Below are positions 35,645-44,613 of a stretch of 64,000 nucleotides of DNA, piece by piece. Below the pieces are notes generated by a model. The model made no database searches. It was not told the origin of the DNA and saw only the letters and a list, made by a program, of their open reading frames with translations. Position 1 is the stretch's first letter, and every line of letters starts with the position of its first letter. The DNA is from an uncultured Oscillospiraceae bacterium (lineage in GTDB: Bacteria; Bacillota; Clostridia; Oscillospirales; Acutalibacteraceae). The translations under genes were made by a program, and so were the position numbers. Location: contig UQWL01000011.1 in assembly GCA_900544715.1 (NCBI GenBank), positions 1-64,000 of the forward strand, in the 5' to 3' direction.

Positions 35645-37309
35645 TTACTCGCCGGTAGACTCCTCCGGCACCACGGTAATCACAATCTGGGTAGCCTCTT
35701 TTGTTTCGATCTCGCCCCAAACCTTTACATAGATCACGGTGCCCTTTTTATAGCCTTTCCCCGGCGTCGTCAGCATCTCTGCAACCTTGCCCGCACGCTC
35801 CGGATCATCATTTTTCTCCACAATGGCACGGCATTGGAAACCCATATCTTCTAAGCTTAATTTCACAGTGGCATAATTTTGCCCCGTAAAATCCTTCAGC
35901 GTAATTTCTTCATTCCCGCTGCTGAGAACTAATTTGATCGTTGAACCCTTGGGCACTTCCGTCCCATAGGCGATATCCTGAGAGAGTACAACATCCTTGC
36001 CCTGCGTATCACTATCCTGATATTCTGTTTCAAAGATAAAAGTGTTTGTATAATCCGGATTGCTCTTAATGTTGTTATAATTCAGCCCCCTCAAATCAGG
36101 CACCTTAACAAGCTCAGGCGCATTGGAAGAGGCCTGCGTGCTCGCTCCACCTGTAAAAAGCATGCCGATATCTTCCCGCCATACCGTCAAGGAGAGAACT
36201 GCAAAAATCACCAGGCAGGCCGCAATGCTGGCAAGGCCAGCAATCAGCGCTGTTTTCGAACCGGAGGCACTTTTTTTCCGCCCACTGGGGGTAGGCTCCT
36301 GATGGGGCACCTCCTCCTTCCCGGCATAGGCGATGGCGGCTGTGGACGTGCCCGGGGCAGCAGAAAGCTCCGCTCTCAGCTGATCCACCGTGCGCGTGCG
36401 GTCCTCCGGCAGAATTTGCAGCCCATTCATCAGCGCATTGATGACATAAGCGGGGAGCTGCTCCGCAAATTTGCCGGGCACCATCAGCCGATCGTTCGTC
36501 ACGCGGGAGGTCGCCTCCAGCGGCGTGCTGCCGATCAGCGTGCGATAAAGCACGGCGCTAAAGGCATAGATATCCGTCCAGGGGCCCTGCTGCCCCTCAA
36601 AGCCATATTGCTCAATTGCCGCATAGCCCGGAAACAGCTGCGCCGTGAGGTCTCCCCGTGCAGTGCGGGCCTGCCAGATGCTGAAGCCAGTAATCCGCAT
36701 TTTTCCATTCTTCCCGACGACCAGGGTCGTGGGGGAAATGCCGCGGTGGATGATCCCCGCACTGTGCAGCGTGCCGAGGGTAGAAAGCACGGGCATAAAT
36801 AGAATCCGCGCCTGCTCCCAGGAAAGATAGCCGGAGGGGCTGCGCAGGAGATACTCCCGCAGGCTGACGCCCTCCATATATTCGGAAATCGCATACGCGG
36901 TGCCATGATCCTCTACAATATCAAACACCAGGATCAGCGCAGAGAGCCCACGCATACGCGCCAGCTTGCGCCATAATTCCAAAAAGCTCTGATAACAATC
37001 CCGATATGTAATTTCACAGCCCGCCATCGGCGCGAGCGATAAATCTTCACGGCGTTCGGCAATGGAATCCGGCAGGAACTCCCGTATGGTAACCGGCGCG
37101 TTCATCTCCAGATCCCAGCCCATATAGGTGGCGCCGTCGCCATTATCATCCAGCAGCTTCCCGGCCAGATAGCGCTCCGCCACGACTGTGCGCAGGGGCA
37201 AATACGGTGCAAGCTGCGGCGAATCCGCATGGAAGCCGCAGTATGGGCACTGATTCTCATCACCGATCTCGCGCATACAGCTCATGCACAGATGATCTGT
37301 ATTCATCAT
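35645..37309 (-). CDS. PASTA-domain serine/threonine protein pseudokinase
   Basis: A 554-residue membrane protein. It has an N-terminal four-cysteine zinc ribbon (CMSC...CPYC, residues 7-23), a protein-kinase-like domain (about 40-315), a linker, one membrane helix (about 355-378) and two extracellular PASTA repeats (VPDLRGLNY onward) that in PknB-type kinases bind peptidoglycan fragments. Catalytic residues are lost: the VAIK lysine is Arg (VTIREF, residue 75), HRD reads HRG (187-189), the following Asn is Thr (194), and DFG reads GFS. It is therefore unlikely to transfer phosphate and more likely acts as a wall-sensing scaffold (inference). ATG 37309 has GAGGAG upstream; GTG 37318 is less likely. 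Confidence 0.88.
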   Translation of the reverse strand: MMNTDHLCMSCMREIGDENQCPYCGFHADSPQLAPYLPLRTVVAERYLAGKLLDDNGDGATYMGWDLEMNAPVTIREFLPDSIAERREDLSLAPMAGCEITYRDCYQSFLELWRKLARMRGLSALILVFDIVEDHGTAYAISEYMEGVSLREYLLRSPSGYLSWEQARILFMPVLSTLGTLHSAGIIHRGISPTTLVVGKNGKMRITGFSIWQARTARGDLTAQLFPGYAAIEQYGFEGQQGPWTDIYAFSAVLYRTLIGSTPLEATSRVTNDRLMVPGKFAEQLPAYVINALMNGLQILPEDRTRTVDQLRAELSAAPGTSTAAIAYAGKEEVPHQEPTPSGRKKSASGSKTALIAGLASIAACLVIFAVLSLTVWREDIGMLFTGGASTQASSNAPELVKVPDLRGLNYNNIKSNPDYTNTFIFETEYQDSDTQGKDVVLSQDIAYGTEVPKGSTIKLVLSSGNEEITLKDFTGQNYATVKLSLEDMGFQCRAIVEKNDDPERAGKVAEMLTTPGKGYKKGTVIYVKVWGEIETKEATQIVITVVPEESTGE

Positions 37310-37552
37310 TATGGTCACTCCTCATTGATGCACCCGTCAAACGGGCGAGGCCCTCAAACGATTCGCCCCATCAAGGCAAATCCAAAAAATGCATCCAATC
37401 AACGGCAGAAATCTTTTGTCTAAAGGGTATCATATCAAATTCCGCTTATCATTGTCAAGCAACAGGGCTTCCCGCCGTTTGTGCCCGATGCGTGAAAATG
37501 ATATACTCCATTTATAAACGAAGCCTTTATCACTTCAGGAGGCGAATGGAAC

Positions 37553-38354
37553 ATGAATCGAAAATTTCGCAAGACGGCACGCGTTGTTTATCGGGAAAAT
37601 TTTGCTTTTATTTTGCTGTGTTCCCTGCCTGTTTTTGGACTTTTCCCTATGACAGACCTGCTTATACAGGCCGTTCCATCCTTATCCGCTCCCGGTTTTC
37701 CAGTTATTCTCCACCTGTTGAGCGGCATCTTGGGCGCGCCTCTTTTCTGCGGGTATCTAAGCGCCTTGGTGCATCTGCGAAAAACGAGAGAAAAACAGGG
37801 CCGCCTGCTTTTCCATTTTTATTTCCGCGCCAGCCTGGCCGGAAAATCCGTTTGTATCGGCTTTCCCGCGTTTGTGTTGCCGCTGCTCCTCACCACAGCC
37901 CCGCAGCCGGTTGGAACCATTTTGCTCATTTTGTATATGCCAGTTGCGTCAAAGCTGTTTTGGGCGGCCTATCTGTTCGTGAGCGATGAGTCGATTGCCG
38001 CATTTTCTGCATGGCAGGGCGCTAACATTCTGGTGGATGGTTCTGCCGGTGCCCGCTGTCCTGCTGGCCTGCATCCTGATCGTTCCTGAGCAGTTGGAGC
38101 TTTCTCTCGCGATTATTCTTTTCACCGGCTACCTGACAGATTTGCTGGCCGGGCCGTATCTGATGCTCAGCATGGCGGAACTGGTCCGCTACCTGAGCAC
38201 CACAAATCCGGAAGAAAGCAGCAGCACGCCCCGACACCCCGTCGGATTCGCCGATCGTATGTATGAGTGGATGCAGGGATTGCACGGCACGAACCTCGAT
38301 CTCCCGGAAAACGATGTTCAAGAGCCTGACGCGGAGCCGGAAAACCGCAACTGA
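37553..38354 (+). pseudogene. Membrane protein of unknown function, frameshifted
   Basis: Two overlapping frames read as one membrane protein of about 267 residues. The first (ATG 37553) has a basic N terminus MNRKFRKTARVVYREN and four predicted helices, and reaches SDESIAAFSAWQGA before running into non-hydrophobic sequence. The frame offset by two bases from about 38027 continues FWWMVLPVPAVLLACILIVP, two further helices and an acidic hydrophilic tail ending AEPENRN at 38354. A one-base change near 38022-38035 would join them. AGGAGG precedes the start. I do not recognise the family. It may be a pseudogene or a sequence error. Confidence 0.65.
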
Positions 38355-38445
38355 GAGGTTGCTCCCCATGCATATTTGGCCGTATCCTGACCAGACTATT
38401 GATAAGTAGATCAAATATTTGGAAACGGTTTGCAGGGGTGGCAGG

Positions 38446-38991
38446 ATGATACCGATTTTTTTACTGGGCGAGGAGCGTGATGCGGCGCTCCGGCTCCCGC
38501 TTTGCCGTATTTTGGAGCGTTACGGAGGCGTGCTTCATATCTGTGGGGCGCATGCCGCGCAATACGCCATCGGCCAGGCCCGGTTTTTATTGTGCGAAAC
38601 CAGCCGTTTGGATTCCATCCAAGCGGAACAGGCCATCCTCATTTTTAAATCCCGGCAGGCGGTTTCCAGCAGCCCGCTTTCCCTTTCGGATGGGGTTATA
38701 TCGATTCTGGAAACAGGGAACGAGGCGGCCGCGCGCATGCTGCTGCATACGGGCGCCACTGCCCTGACCTGTGGGCTCACCGCACGGGATACCCTGACGC
38801 TTTCCAGCATTTCCGACACGGCTCCCGTGGTGACTATCCAGCGTGCCATCACCACATTCGATGGCCATACGCTGGAGCCCTGTGAAAAACGCATCGCGCT
38901 GCATACGCCGCTGCCCGATTATGCACTGCTGAGCATCTGCGCCCTGCTGCTGCTCACCGGGCACGCATCGGAAAACCTGTTGGAGTTGTAA
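38446..38991 (+). CDS. Conserved hypothetical protein (181 residues)
   Basis: A soluble 181-residue protein, with no signal or membrane helix except a leucine-rich C-terminal stretch (LLSICALLLLTGH). A middle region TGATALTCGLTARDTLTLSS and VTIQRAITTFDGHTLEPCEK resembles an uncharacterised protein found across Clostridia. The N-terminal half has alternating strands and helices like a nucleotide-binding fold but no clear P-loop. The start is ATG 38446, with only a weak GGGGTGG site. Function unknown. Confidence 0.7.
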   Translation: MIPIFLLGEERDAALRLPLCRILERYGGVLHICGAHAAQYAIGQARFLLCETSRLDSIQAEQAILIFKSRQAVSSSPLSLSDGVISILETGNEAAARMLLHTGATALTCGLTARDTLTLSSISDTAPVVTIQRAITTFDGHTLEPCEKRIALHTPLPDYALLSICALLLLTGHASENLLEL

Positions 38992-39023
38992 TACAGGCTT
39001 CGCTGTATTTTCGCCCAAAAATC

Positions 39024-39060
39024 AGGGGAAGCCGGCGCCAATGCGCGGCCTCCCCTTTTT
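39024..39060. terminator. Terminator between the hypothetical gene and the SASP gene
   Basis: AGGGGAAGCCGGCGC pairs imperfectly with GCGCGGCCTCCCCT and is followed by TTTTT on the plus strand; on the minus strand GATTTTT follows. Confidence 0.78.
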
Positions 39061-39077
39061 GCCGATTCAGGCAAACC

Positions 39078-39275
39078 TTATTTCATGCCGTTTTCGTAGG
39101 ACTGGATCATCTTTTTGACCATCTGTCCACCAACAGAACCAGCCTCACGGGAGGTCAGATCGCCGTTGTAGCCCTGCTTGAGGTTTACGCCGACTTCGTT
39201 GGCAGCCTCCATCTTAAAACGATTAAGCGCCTCGCGCGCCTCCGGGACGATACTGGAATTACCGCTTCTTGCCAT
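39078..39275 (-). CDS. Alpha/beta-type small acid-soluble spore protein
   Basis: A 65-residue DNA-coating protein made in the forespore that protects spore DNA and is degraded at germination. SSIVPEAREALNRFKMEAANEV spans the helix and the GPR protease site, and GYNGDLTSREAGSVGGQMVK is the second conserved block. The ATG at 39275 has GAAGGAG upstream. A sigma-G-like -10 (GATACTA on the minus strand at 39325-39331) is weak because no good -35 box is found. The gene shows that the organism forms endospores. Confidence 0.93.
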   Translation of the reverse strand: MARSGNSSIVPEAREALNRFKMEAANEVGVNLKQGYNGDLTSREAGSVGGQMVKKMIQSYENGMK

Positions 39276-39550
39276 TGTGATATACACTCCTTCATTCAAA
39301 ATTTACTTTTCGCGTTTGCCTTCCTAGTATCGGAGGATACGGCGGAATTATAACTGTAAACTTTTTGTTGTCCTTCCAGCTTTTTCAGAAGGTCAAAAAA
39401 CAAAGCTTGAAAGGCTATTTTTTCATAACCGGTACATGGTTCGGAACATGAAATCGGCGTGGCTTCGGCCGGATATACGGCGGCTTCCTCTGGACTTGCG
39501 CATCTGAGCCCCAAATCGCCTTGGAGTGAGGAAAAAGCTTTTTCGAATGG

Positions 39551-39584
39551 ACCGTTGCAAAAACATTTTGCAACGGCCCTTTTG
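39551..39584 (+). terminator. Orphan terminator-like hairpin upstream of lon
   Basis: CCGTTGCAAAA pairs with TTTTGCAACGG around ACA and is followed by CCCTTTT. No plus-strand gene lies just before it; the 39276-39688 gap holds no ORF I believe in. It may end an unseen short RNA. Confidence 0.55.
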
Positions 39585-39688
39585 CTTTCCTTTCGTCGGT
39601 TTTCCGCAATGCTGAAGCCTTTCCGCTTTTCCTACAAAAACCTTTGTGGTCAGGCATTCTTTCGTAAAATTTACCGGAACGGCGCGCC

Positions 39689-39717
39689 TTGATTGTTCCG
39701 CTCCTGTATTGTATAAT
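39689..39717 (+). promoter_or_regulatory. Sigma-A promoter of lon
   Basis: TTGATT (39689-39694) and TATAAT (39712-39717) are 17 bases apart, 66 bases before the lon start. No CIRCE or CtsR-type repeat is evident. Confidence 0.82.
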
Positions 39718-39783
39718 AAACTATCAAGGAATATGCATGCTGCATACTCCCCGCACGTTTTAGCGAAAGGATGATCATAAACA

Positions 39784-42210
39784 ATGAAACGTGAATTGCA
39801 AATTGCCACATTGCCCGTCGTTGCACTGCGCGGGCTTGTCATATTTCCGAAAATGATGCTGCATTTTGATATCGGTCGCAAAAAAAGCGCCGCCGCACTC
39901 AACGCCGCGATGGAGGGCGAGCGGGAAATTTTTCTCGTTGCCCAAAAAGATTTGCAGGAGGACGACCCAAATCAGGCTGATTTATATACCTGCGGTGTTG
40001 TCGCCTCTGTGCGGCAGGTACTGCGCCTGCCCGGCACGGATAATATCCGCATTGTTGTGGAGGGACGCTACCGCGCAGGGCTGATTGAGCTGACGCAGGA
40101 CGAGCCGTTTCTCTGCGGCATTGTGCGCGAAAAGCGTACCGTTCGCGCAAGGGCGGCGGACGACTTATATCAAACCGCGTTGGTGCGCCATATCAAGGAT
40201 CTATTCGGCGATTACGCAGAAGTAGCGCCCAAGGTTGCGCCCGATATGATGCTCGCGATCCTCTCAAACGATGACCCGGGCGATTTGGCGGATTTCATTG
40301 CCGGTAACATTATGCTTGATTACACGGAGAAGCAGCGCATCCTAAACGAGCTCAACCCCATCAAGCGGCTGGAGGCGCTTTCCGTCATCCTCACGCGGGA
40401 AACAGAGCTTCTGAGCGTGGAGGAAGAGATTCAGCAGCATGTGCAGGAGCAGATGGATAAAAACCAGCGCGAATATTTTTTGCGGGAGCAGTTAAAGGTG
40501 ATCTCTGAGGAATTGGGCGACGCGGATAATCCGCAGGACGAAGCGGAAAGCTACCGTGAAAAAATCCTCTCCGCCGCCATGCCGCAGGAAACAGAGGAGA
40601 AACTGCTGGAAACCTGCGGTCGCCTCTTCAAAATGAGCCCCGGCTCACAGGAGGCCACTGTGCTGCGCAATTATCTCGACACCGTGCTCGCGCTGCCCTG
40701 GAACCAATTTACCAAAGACCATTTGGATTTAGAGGCCGCGCGCAGGCAGCTCGACCGCGACCACTATGGCCTTAAAAAAGTGAAAGAGCGCATGATTGAG
40801 ATGCTGGCCGTGCGCAAGCTTTCGCCGGATATCAAGGGGCAGATCATCTGCCTGGTTGGCCCGCCCGGCGTGGGCAAAACATCGATTGCACGCTCCGTTG
40901 CCAAGGCGATGGGCCGCAAATATGCCCGCATTTCGCTCGGCGGCGTGCATGACGAGGCGGAAATCCGCGGCCACCGCAAAACCTACATAGGCGCGATGCC
41001 CGGACGTATCATCGACGCAGTGAAGCAGGCAGGCAGTTCCAATCCGCTGATTCTGCTCGACGAGATCGACAAAGTGGGCGCGGATTATCGTGGCGACCCT
41101 GCCTCCGCGCTGCTGGAGGCGCTCGACGGCGAGCAGAATTTTGCCTTCCGCGATCATTATATCGAAGTTCCCTTCGACCTGAGCAAGGCTTTGTTTATTA
41201 CAACCGCAAATGATGCAAGCACAATCCCCGCTCCCCTGCTCGACCGCATGGAGCTCATTGAGCTGACGAGCTATACGCATGAGGAAAAATTCCATATTGC
41301 CAAAAAGCACTTGATCCCAAAGCAGGCAAAGCGCCACGGCCTGAACGGGCGTACCCTGCGCATCCAGGATGATGCCATCCATGCGCTGATCGACGGCTAC
41401 ACCCGCGAGGCAGGCGTGAGAAAGCTTGAGCGCGCCGTCGCCGCCCTCTGCCGGCGCGCGGCAGTGCAGGTCGCCTCGGAAGAGAAAAAGCGCGTCACAG
41501 TTTCGGCAAGTGATCTGGAAAGCTTTCTCGGCCCGCAGAAGTATAAGCCGGAAGCCCTCCGCTCCCGCGACGAAGTGGGCGTGGTGACCGGGCTCGCTTG
41601 GACCTCCGTCGGCGGGGAGACGATGCCCGTGGAGGTTGCCGTGATGGATGGCACCGGGAAGCTGGAATTGACCGGCTCGCTCGGCGATGTGATGAAGGAA
41701 TCCGCTCATGCGGCGGTCAGCTTCATCCGCAGCCATGCGGACGCGCTGCATATTGATCAAAACTTTTATAAAGAAAAAGATATCCACATCCATGTGCCGG
41801 AAGGCGCAGTGCCGAAGGACGGCCCTTCCGCCGGCGTAACGCTGGCGACGGCGCTGGTCTCCGCACTGACGGATGTACCCGTCCGCCGCGATCTCGCCAT
41901 GACGGGCGAAATTACGCTGCGCGGGCGCGTACTGCCCATTGGCGGACTCAAGGAAAAATCCATGGCCGCCTATCGCACCGGCGTGAAAACCGTGGTCATC
42001 CCGGCGGACAATGTGCCGGATCTCGCGGAGATCGACCCCGCCGTGAAAGCCGGCGTGGAGTTTGTGCCCGCGAGCGAGCTTTCCACCGTATTCCGCACCG
42101 CTTTGCTACCGCAAACCAATCAGCCGGACGCGGCCGCTCCGGAAGCGGAAAAGCCTGCCGACCCGGTGCCGCTTATCAAGCCGCGGCAGCAGCCGGTTGT
42201 GGCGCAGTAA
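39784..42210 (+). CDS. lon: ATP-dependent protease La (Lon)
   Basis: An 808-residue LonA protease that degrades damaged and short-lived regulatory proteins as a hexamer. The N-terminal substrate domain starts LPVVALRGLVIFPKM. The AAA+ module has Walker A GPPGVGKTS near residue 358 and Walker B ILLDEIDK near 421. The C-terminal serine protease domain has the catalytic Ser in KDGPSAGVT near 681 and Lys near 724 in GGLKEKSMAAYR. A Pro/Glu-rich tail of about 25 residues follows. It heads a cluster with a TIGR04076 gene and engB, the arrangement also seen in Bacillus (lonA-ysxC). Confidence 0.97.
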   Translation: MKRELQIATLPVVALRGLVIFPKMMLHFDIGRKKSAAALNAAMEGEREIFLVAQKDLQEDDPNQADLYTCGVVASVRQVLRLPGTDNIRIVVEGRYRAGLIELTQDEPFLCGIVREKRTVRARAADDLYQTALVRHIKDLFGDYAEVAPKVAPDMMLAILSNDDPGDLADFIAGNIMLDYTEKQRILNELNPIKRLEALSVILTRETELLSVEEEIQQHVQEQMDKNQREYFLREQLKVISEELGDADNPQDEAESYREKILSAAMPQETEEKLLETCGRLFKMSPGSQEATVLRNYLDTVLALPWNQFTKDHLDLEAARRQLDRDHYGLKKVKERMIEMLAVRKLSPDIKGQIICLVGPPGVGKTSIARSVAKAMGRKYARISLGGVHDEAEIRGHRKTYIGAMPGRIIDAVKQAGSSNPLILLDEIDKVGADYRGDPASALLEALDGEQNFAFRDHYIEVPFDLSKALFITTANDASTIPAPLLDRMELIELTSYTHEEKFHIAKKHLIPKQAKRHGLNGRTLRIQDDAIHALIDGYTREAGVRKLERAVAALCRRAAVQVASEEKKRVTVSASDLESFLGPQKYKPEALRSRDEVGVVTGLAWTSVGGETMPVEVAVMDGTGKLELTGSLGDVMKESAHAAVSFIRSHADALHIDQNFYKEKDIHIHVPEGAVPKDGPSAGVTLATALVSALTDVPVRRDLAMTGEITLRGRVLPIGGLKEKSMAAYRTGVKTVVIPADNVPDLAEIDPAVKAGVEFVPASELSTVFRTALLPQTNQPDAAAPEAEKPADPVPLIKPRQQPVVAQ

Positions 42211-42235
42211 AAAACGGCCATTCAGTTCGCCTCTA

Positions 42236-42520
42236 ATGAAAAAATGGATTGTTGAGGACTGGGAATTTGAAATCACAGTCCTTCACGGTGAAGCGGAGCA
42301 GTGCCGGATGGGTCTGGAGACCGGCGACCAGTTTCATTGCACCTATGAATGTCCCGCCGGCTTCTGTCCGAAAACGATGCCGGTACTGCATACCCTATGT
42401 GAAATTGCCCGCTGTGGCGGCGATTATAAACTGCGTGGAAGCGCCGCAAGCCATGAAATTGATTTTCCCTGTGCCGACCATTGCATAACGTTTCATTTGA
42501 CTGCAATGCATATCAAGTGA
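42236..42520 (+). CDS. TIGR04076 family protein
   Basis: A 94-residue protein starting 25 bases after lon. FEITVLHGEAEQCRMGLETG, YECPAGFCPKTM and IDFPCADHCITFHL match the conserved cysteine-containing pattern of this small uncharacterised family, in which the cysteines may bind a metal. There is no clear ribosome binding site, so it is probably translated by coupling to lon. Function unknown. Confidence 0.72.
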   Translation: MKKWIVEDWEFEITVLHGEAEQCRMGLETGDQFHCTYECPAGFCPKTMPVLHTLCEIARCGGDYKLRGSAASHEIDFPCADHCITFHLTAMHIK

Positions 42521-42570
42521 CAAACGGGCACGATCCCGTTATAAATTCTCATTCAGAAAAGAGGAATCCC

Positions 42571-43179
42571 ATGCGCTTCGACAACGCCCGCTTTGAGATG
42601 GCCTGCGGCACCTTTGCACAGTTGCCCGCCTGCACGGCCCCGGAAATCGCTTTTGCCGGCCGCTCAAACGTCGGCAAATCCTCCCTGCTCAATAAGCTGC
42701 TCAACCGCAAGAGTCTGGCCCGTGTGAGCGCAAAACCGGGCAAAACAATCACAATCAACTTTTATGCGCTCGACGGCGTGCGCCTGACCGATCTGCCGGG
42801 CTATGGTTATGCAAAAGTGGCGCAGTCGGAGAAAAAGCGCTGGGCAGAGATGATGGAAGGCTATTTCGGCTCGGAGCGGGATATCCGTCTGGTCGTGCAG
42901 CTCATTGATATGCGCCATCCGCCGAGCGCGGACGATTTTTCGATGCTCGATTATCTGGCTCAGATGCAGTATCCTTTCGTGATTGCCCTAACAAAATGCG
43001 ATAAGCTCAACAAAATGGAGCGCGCCGAGCGCACGCAGGCGCTGAAAGAGGAGCTCGCCGCATACCCGGAGATTTTAAAGATTCCGTTCTCCGCTGTGAC
43101 CGGCGAGGGCACAGAAGAGCTTCGGGCGGCGATTGCCGCGGCTGTTGAAAATGGCGCGGGGCAAACGGATCAAGATTGA
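42571..43179 (+). CDS. engB: Ribosome biogenesis GTP-binding protein EngB/YsxC
   Basis: A 202-residue essential GTPase for 50S ribosomal subunit assembly. G1 GRSNVGKSS (about residues 30-38), G3 DLPGYGYAKV, G4 TKCDKLNKM and a G5-like FSAVTGEG are all present, and the N terminus ARFEMACGTFAQLP is typical. The start at 42571 follows AAAAGAGG; the longer frame overlaps the TIGR04076 gene. It follows lon as in Bacillus. Confidence 0.95.
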   Translation: MRFDNARFEMACGTFAQLPACTAPEIAFAGRSNVGKSSLLNKLLNRKSLARVSAKPGKTITINFYALDGVRLTDLPGYGYAKVAQSEKKRWAEMMEGYFGSERDIRLVVQLIDMRHPPSADDFSMLDYLAQMQYPFVIALTKCDKLNKMERAERTQALKEELAAYPEILKIPFSAVTGEGTEELRAAIAAAVENGAGQTDQD

Positions 43180-43212
43180 CGAATCAATGGAATGTGAAGG
43201 AGTGTTTAGGAG

Positions 43213-44511
43213 ATGTTTGTTTCAGACTGCCTGGATGTGAATGCACAGGGCCACCTGACAATCGGCGGGCTCGATACGGTGGAGCTTGCCAAAGAATTCG
43301 GCACGCCGGTTTATATCATGGATGAAAACCAGATTCGACAGCACTGCCGGGATTTTGTGGAATCCATGAATCAAACGTACAACGGCCACGGCCATGTGCT
43401 CTATGCGAGCAAAGCCTTTTCCTGCAAGGAGATGTGCCGCATCTGCAAGGAGGAGGGCATGGGGCTTGACGTTGTTTCCGGCGGCGAGCTATATACCGCT
43501 CTGCAGGCGGGCTTTCCGGTCAGCCGGATCTATATGCACGGCAATAACAAAACAGTGGAAGAGCTGCAGATGGCGCTCGATGCAGGGATTGCCCGCATCA
43601 TTGTGGACAACCTCACCGAGCTGCACACCTTGAACGGTCTGGCGGCTCAGGCGGGCAAAAAGGCTGATATCATGTTCCGCATCAAGCCCGGCATCGATGC
43701 GCACACGCACAGCTTCATCCGCACGGGGCAGATCGATTCCAAATTTGGCCTCGCGCTAGAAACGGGTGAAGCGCTGGAGGGCGTGCGCGAAGCGCTTAAA
43801 ATGGAGCACATCCATCTCTGCGGCCTGCACTGCCACATCGGCTCCCAAATTTTTGACATTGATCCGTTCGAGCACGCGGCCAAGGTAATGATCGAATTCA
43901 TCGCGGAGATTCAAAAGAAAACCGGCTTTGCCATAAAGGAGCTCAACCTCGGCGGCGGTTTTGGCATCAAATACCGCTCGAAGGACCGTCCGGAGGCTTA
44001 CGGCGCCTATATGGGCCGTGTGGCCCGCATTGTCAAAGAGCATTCCGCATTCTGCGGCATCGAAACGCCTGATATTCTCATTGAGCCGGGCCGCTCCATT
44101 GTGGGCACGGCGGGCATTACGCTCTATACGGTTGGCGCGGTGAAAAACATCCCGAACGTTCGCACCTATGTTTCTATCGACGGCGGCATGGATGACAACC
44201 CACGCTACATCCTCTATCAATCGGATTATGAGGCCGTCTGTGCCAACAAGGCGGACAAGCCCAAGGATATGACGGTTACCATCGCGGGCAAATGCTGCGA
44301 GAGCGGCGACCTGATCCAGGAAAATGCGCCCGTTCAAACGCTTGAACCCGGCGATATTTTGGCGGTGCTCTCCACCGGGGCCTACAATTATTCGATGTCC
44401 TCCAACTATAACCGGATTCCCCGCCCTCCCGTCGTGATGGTCAAGGATGGTAAGGCCCGCGTTGTGGTAAAGCGGGAAACGTTTGACGACCTGATTCGAA
44501 ACGATCTTTGA
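43213..44511 (+). CDS. lysA: Diaminopimelate decarboxylase
   Basis: A 432-residue PLP enzyme that makes L-lysine from meso-diaminopimelate, the last step of lysine synthesis. The PLP lysine is in YASKAFSCKEM near residue 63. Other landmarks are HCHIGSQI, LGGGFGIKY, EPGRSIVG and the substrate-binding CESGD near 362. The length is normal. GGAG precedes the ATG. It is 33 bases after engB and may be cotranscribed with it; a hairpin follows at 44525. Confidence 0.95.
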   Translation: MFVSDCLDVNAQGHLTIGGLDTVELAKEFGTPVYIMDENQIRQHCRDFVESMNQTYNGHGHVLYASKAFSCKEMCRICKEEGMGLDVVSGGELYTALQAGFPVSRIYMHGNNKTVEELQMALDAGIARIIVDNLTELHTLNGLAAQAGKKADIMFRIKPGIDAHTHSFIRTGQIDSKFGLALETGEALEGVREALKMEHIHLCGLHCHIGSQIFDIDPFEHAAKVMIEFIAEIQKKTGFAIKELNLGGGFGIKYRSKDRPEAYGAYMGRVARIVKEHSAFCGIETPDILIEPGRSIVGTAGITLYTVGAVKNIPNVRTYVSIDGGMDDNPRYILYQSDYEAVCANKADKPKDMTVTIAGKCCESGDLIQENAPVQTLEPGDILAVLSTGAYNYSMSSNYNRIPRPPVVMVKDGKARVVVKRETFDDLIRNDL

Positions 44512-44524
44512 TTTTGACGCTGAA

Positions 44525-44576
44525 AATTGTGGCTGCGCGGATTGCGGATGATACGCAACCTGCACAGCCACAATTT
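44525..44576. terminator. Terminator between lysA and the convergent XRE operon
   Basis: AATTGTGGCTG pairs with CAGCCACAATT; an inner TTGCG/CGCAA hairpin sits in the loop. T-rich sequence follows on the plus strand. Confidence 0.65.
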
Positions 44577-44613
44577 ATTCTGCTGCAATCGCCTGTGACG
44601 GCCTGCTCCTATA

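Noticed and set aside
39415..39902. Minus-strand ORFs between the SASP gene and lon
   Set aside because: They cross the hairpin at 39551 and the lon promoter and start; sequence is not protein-like.
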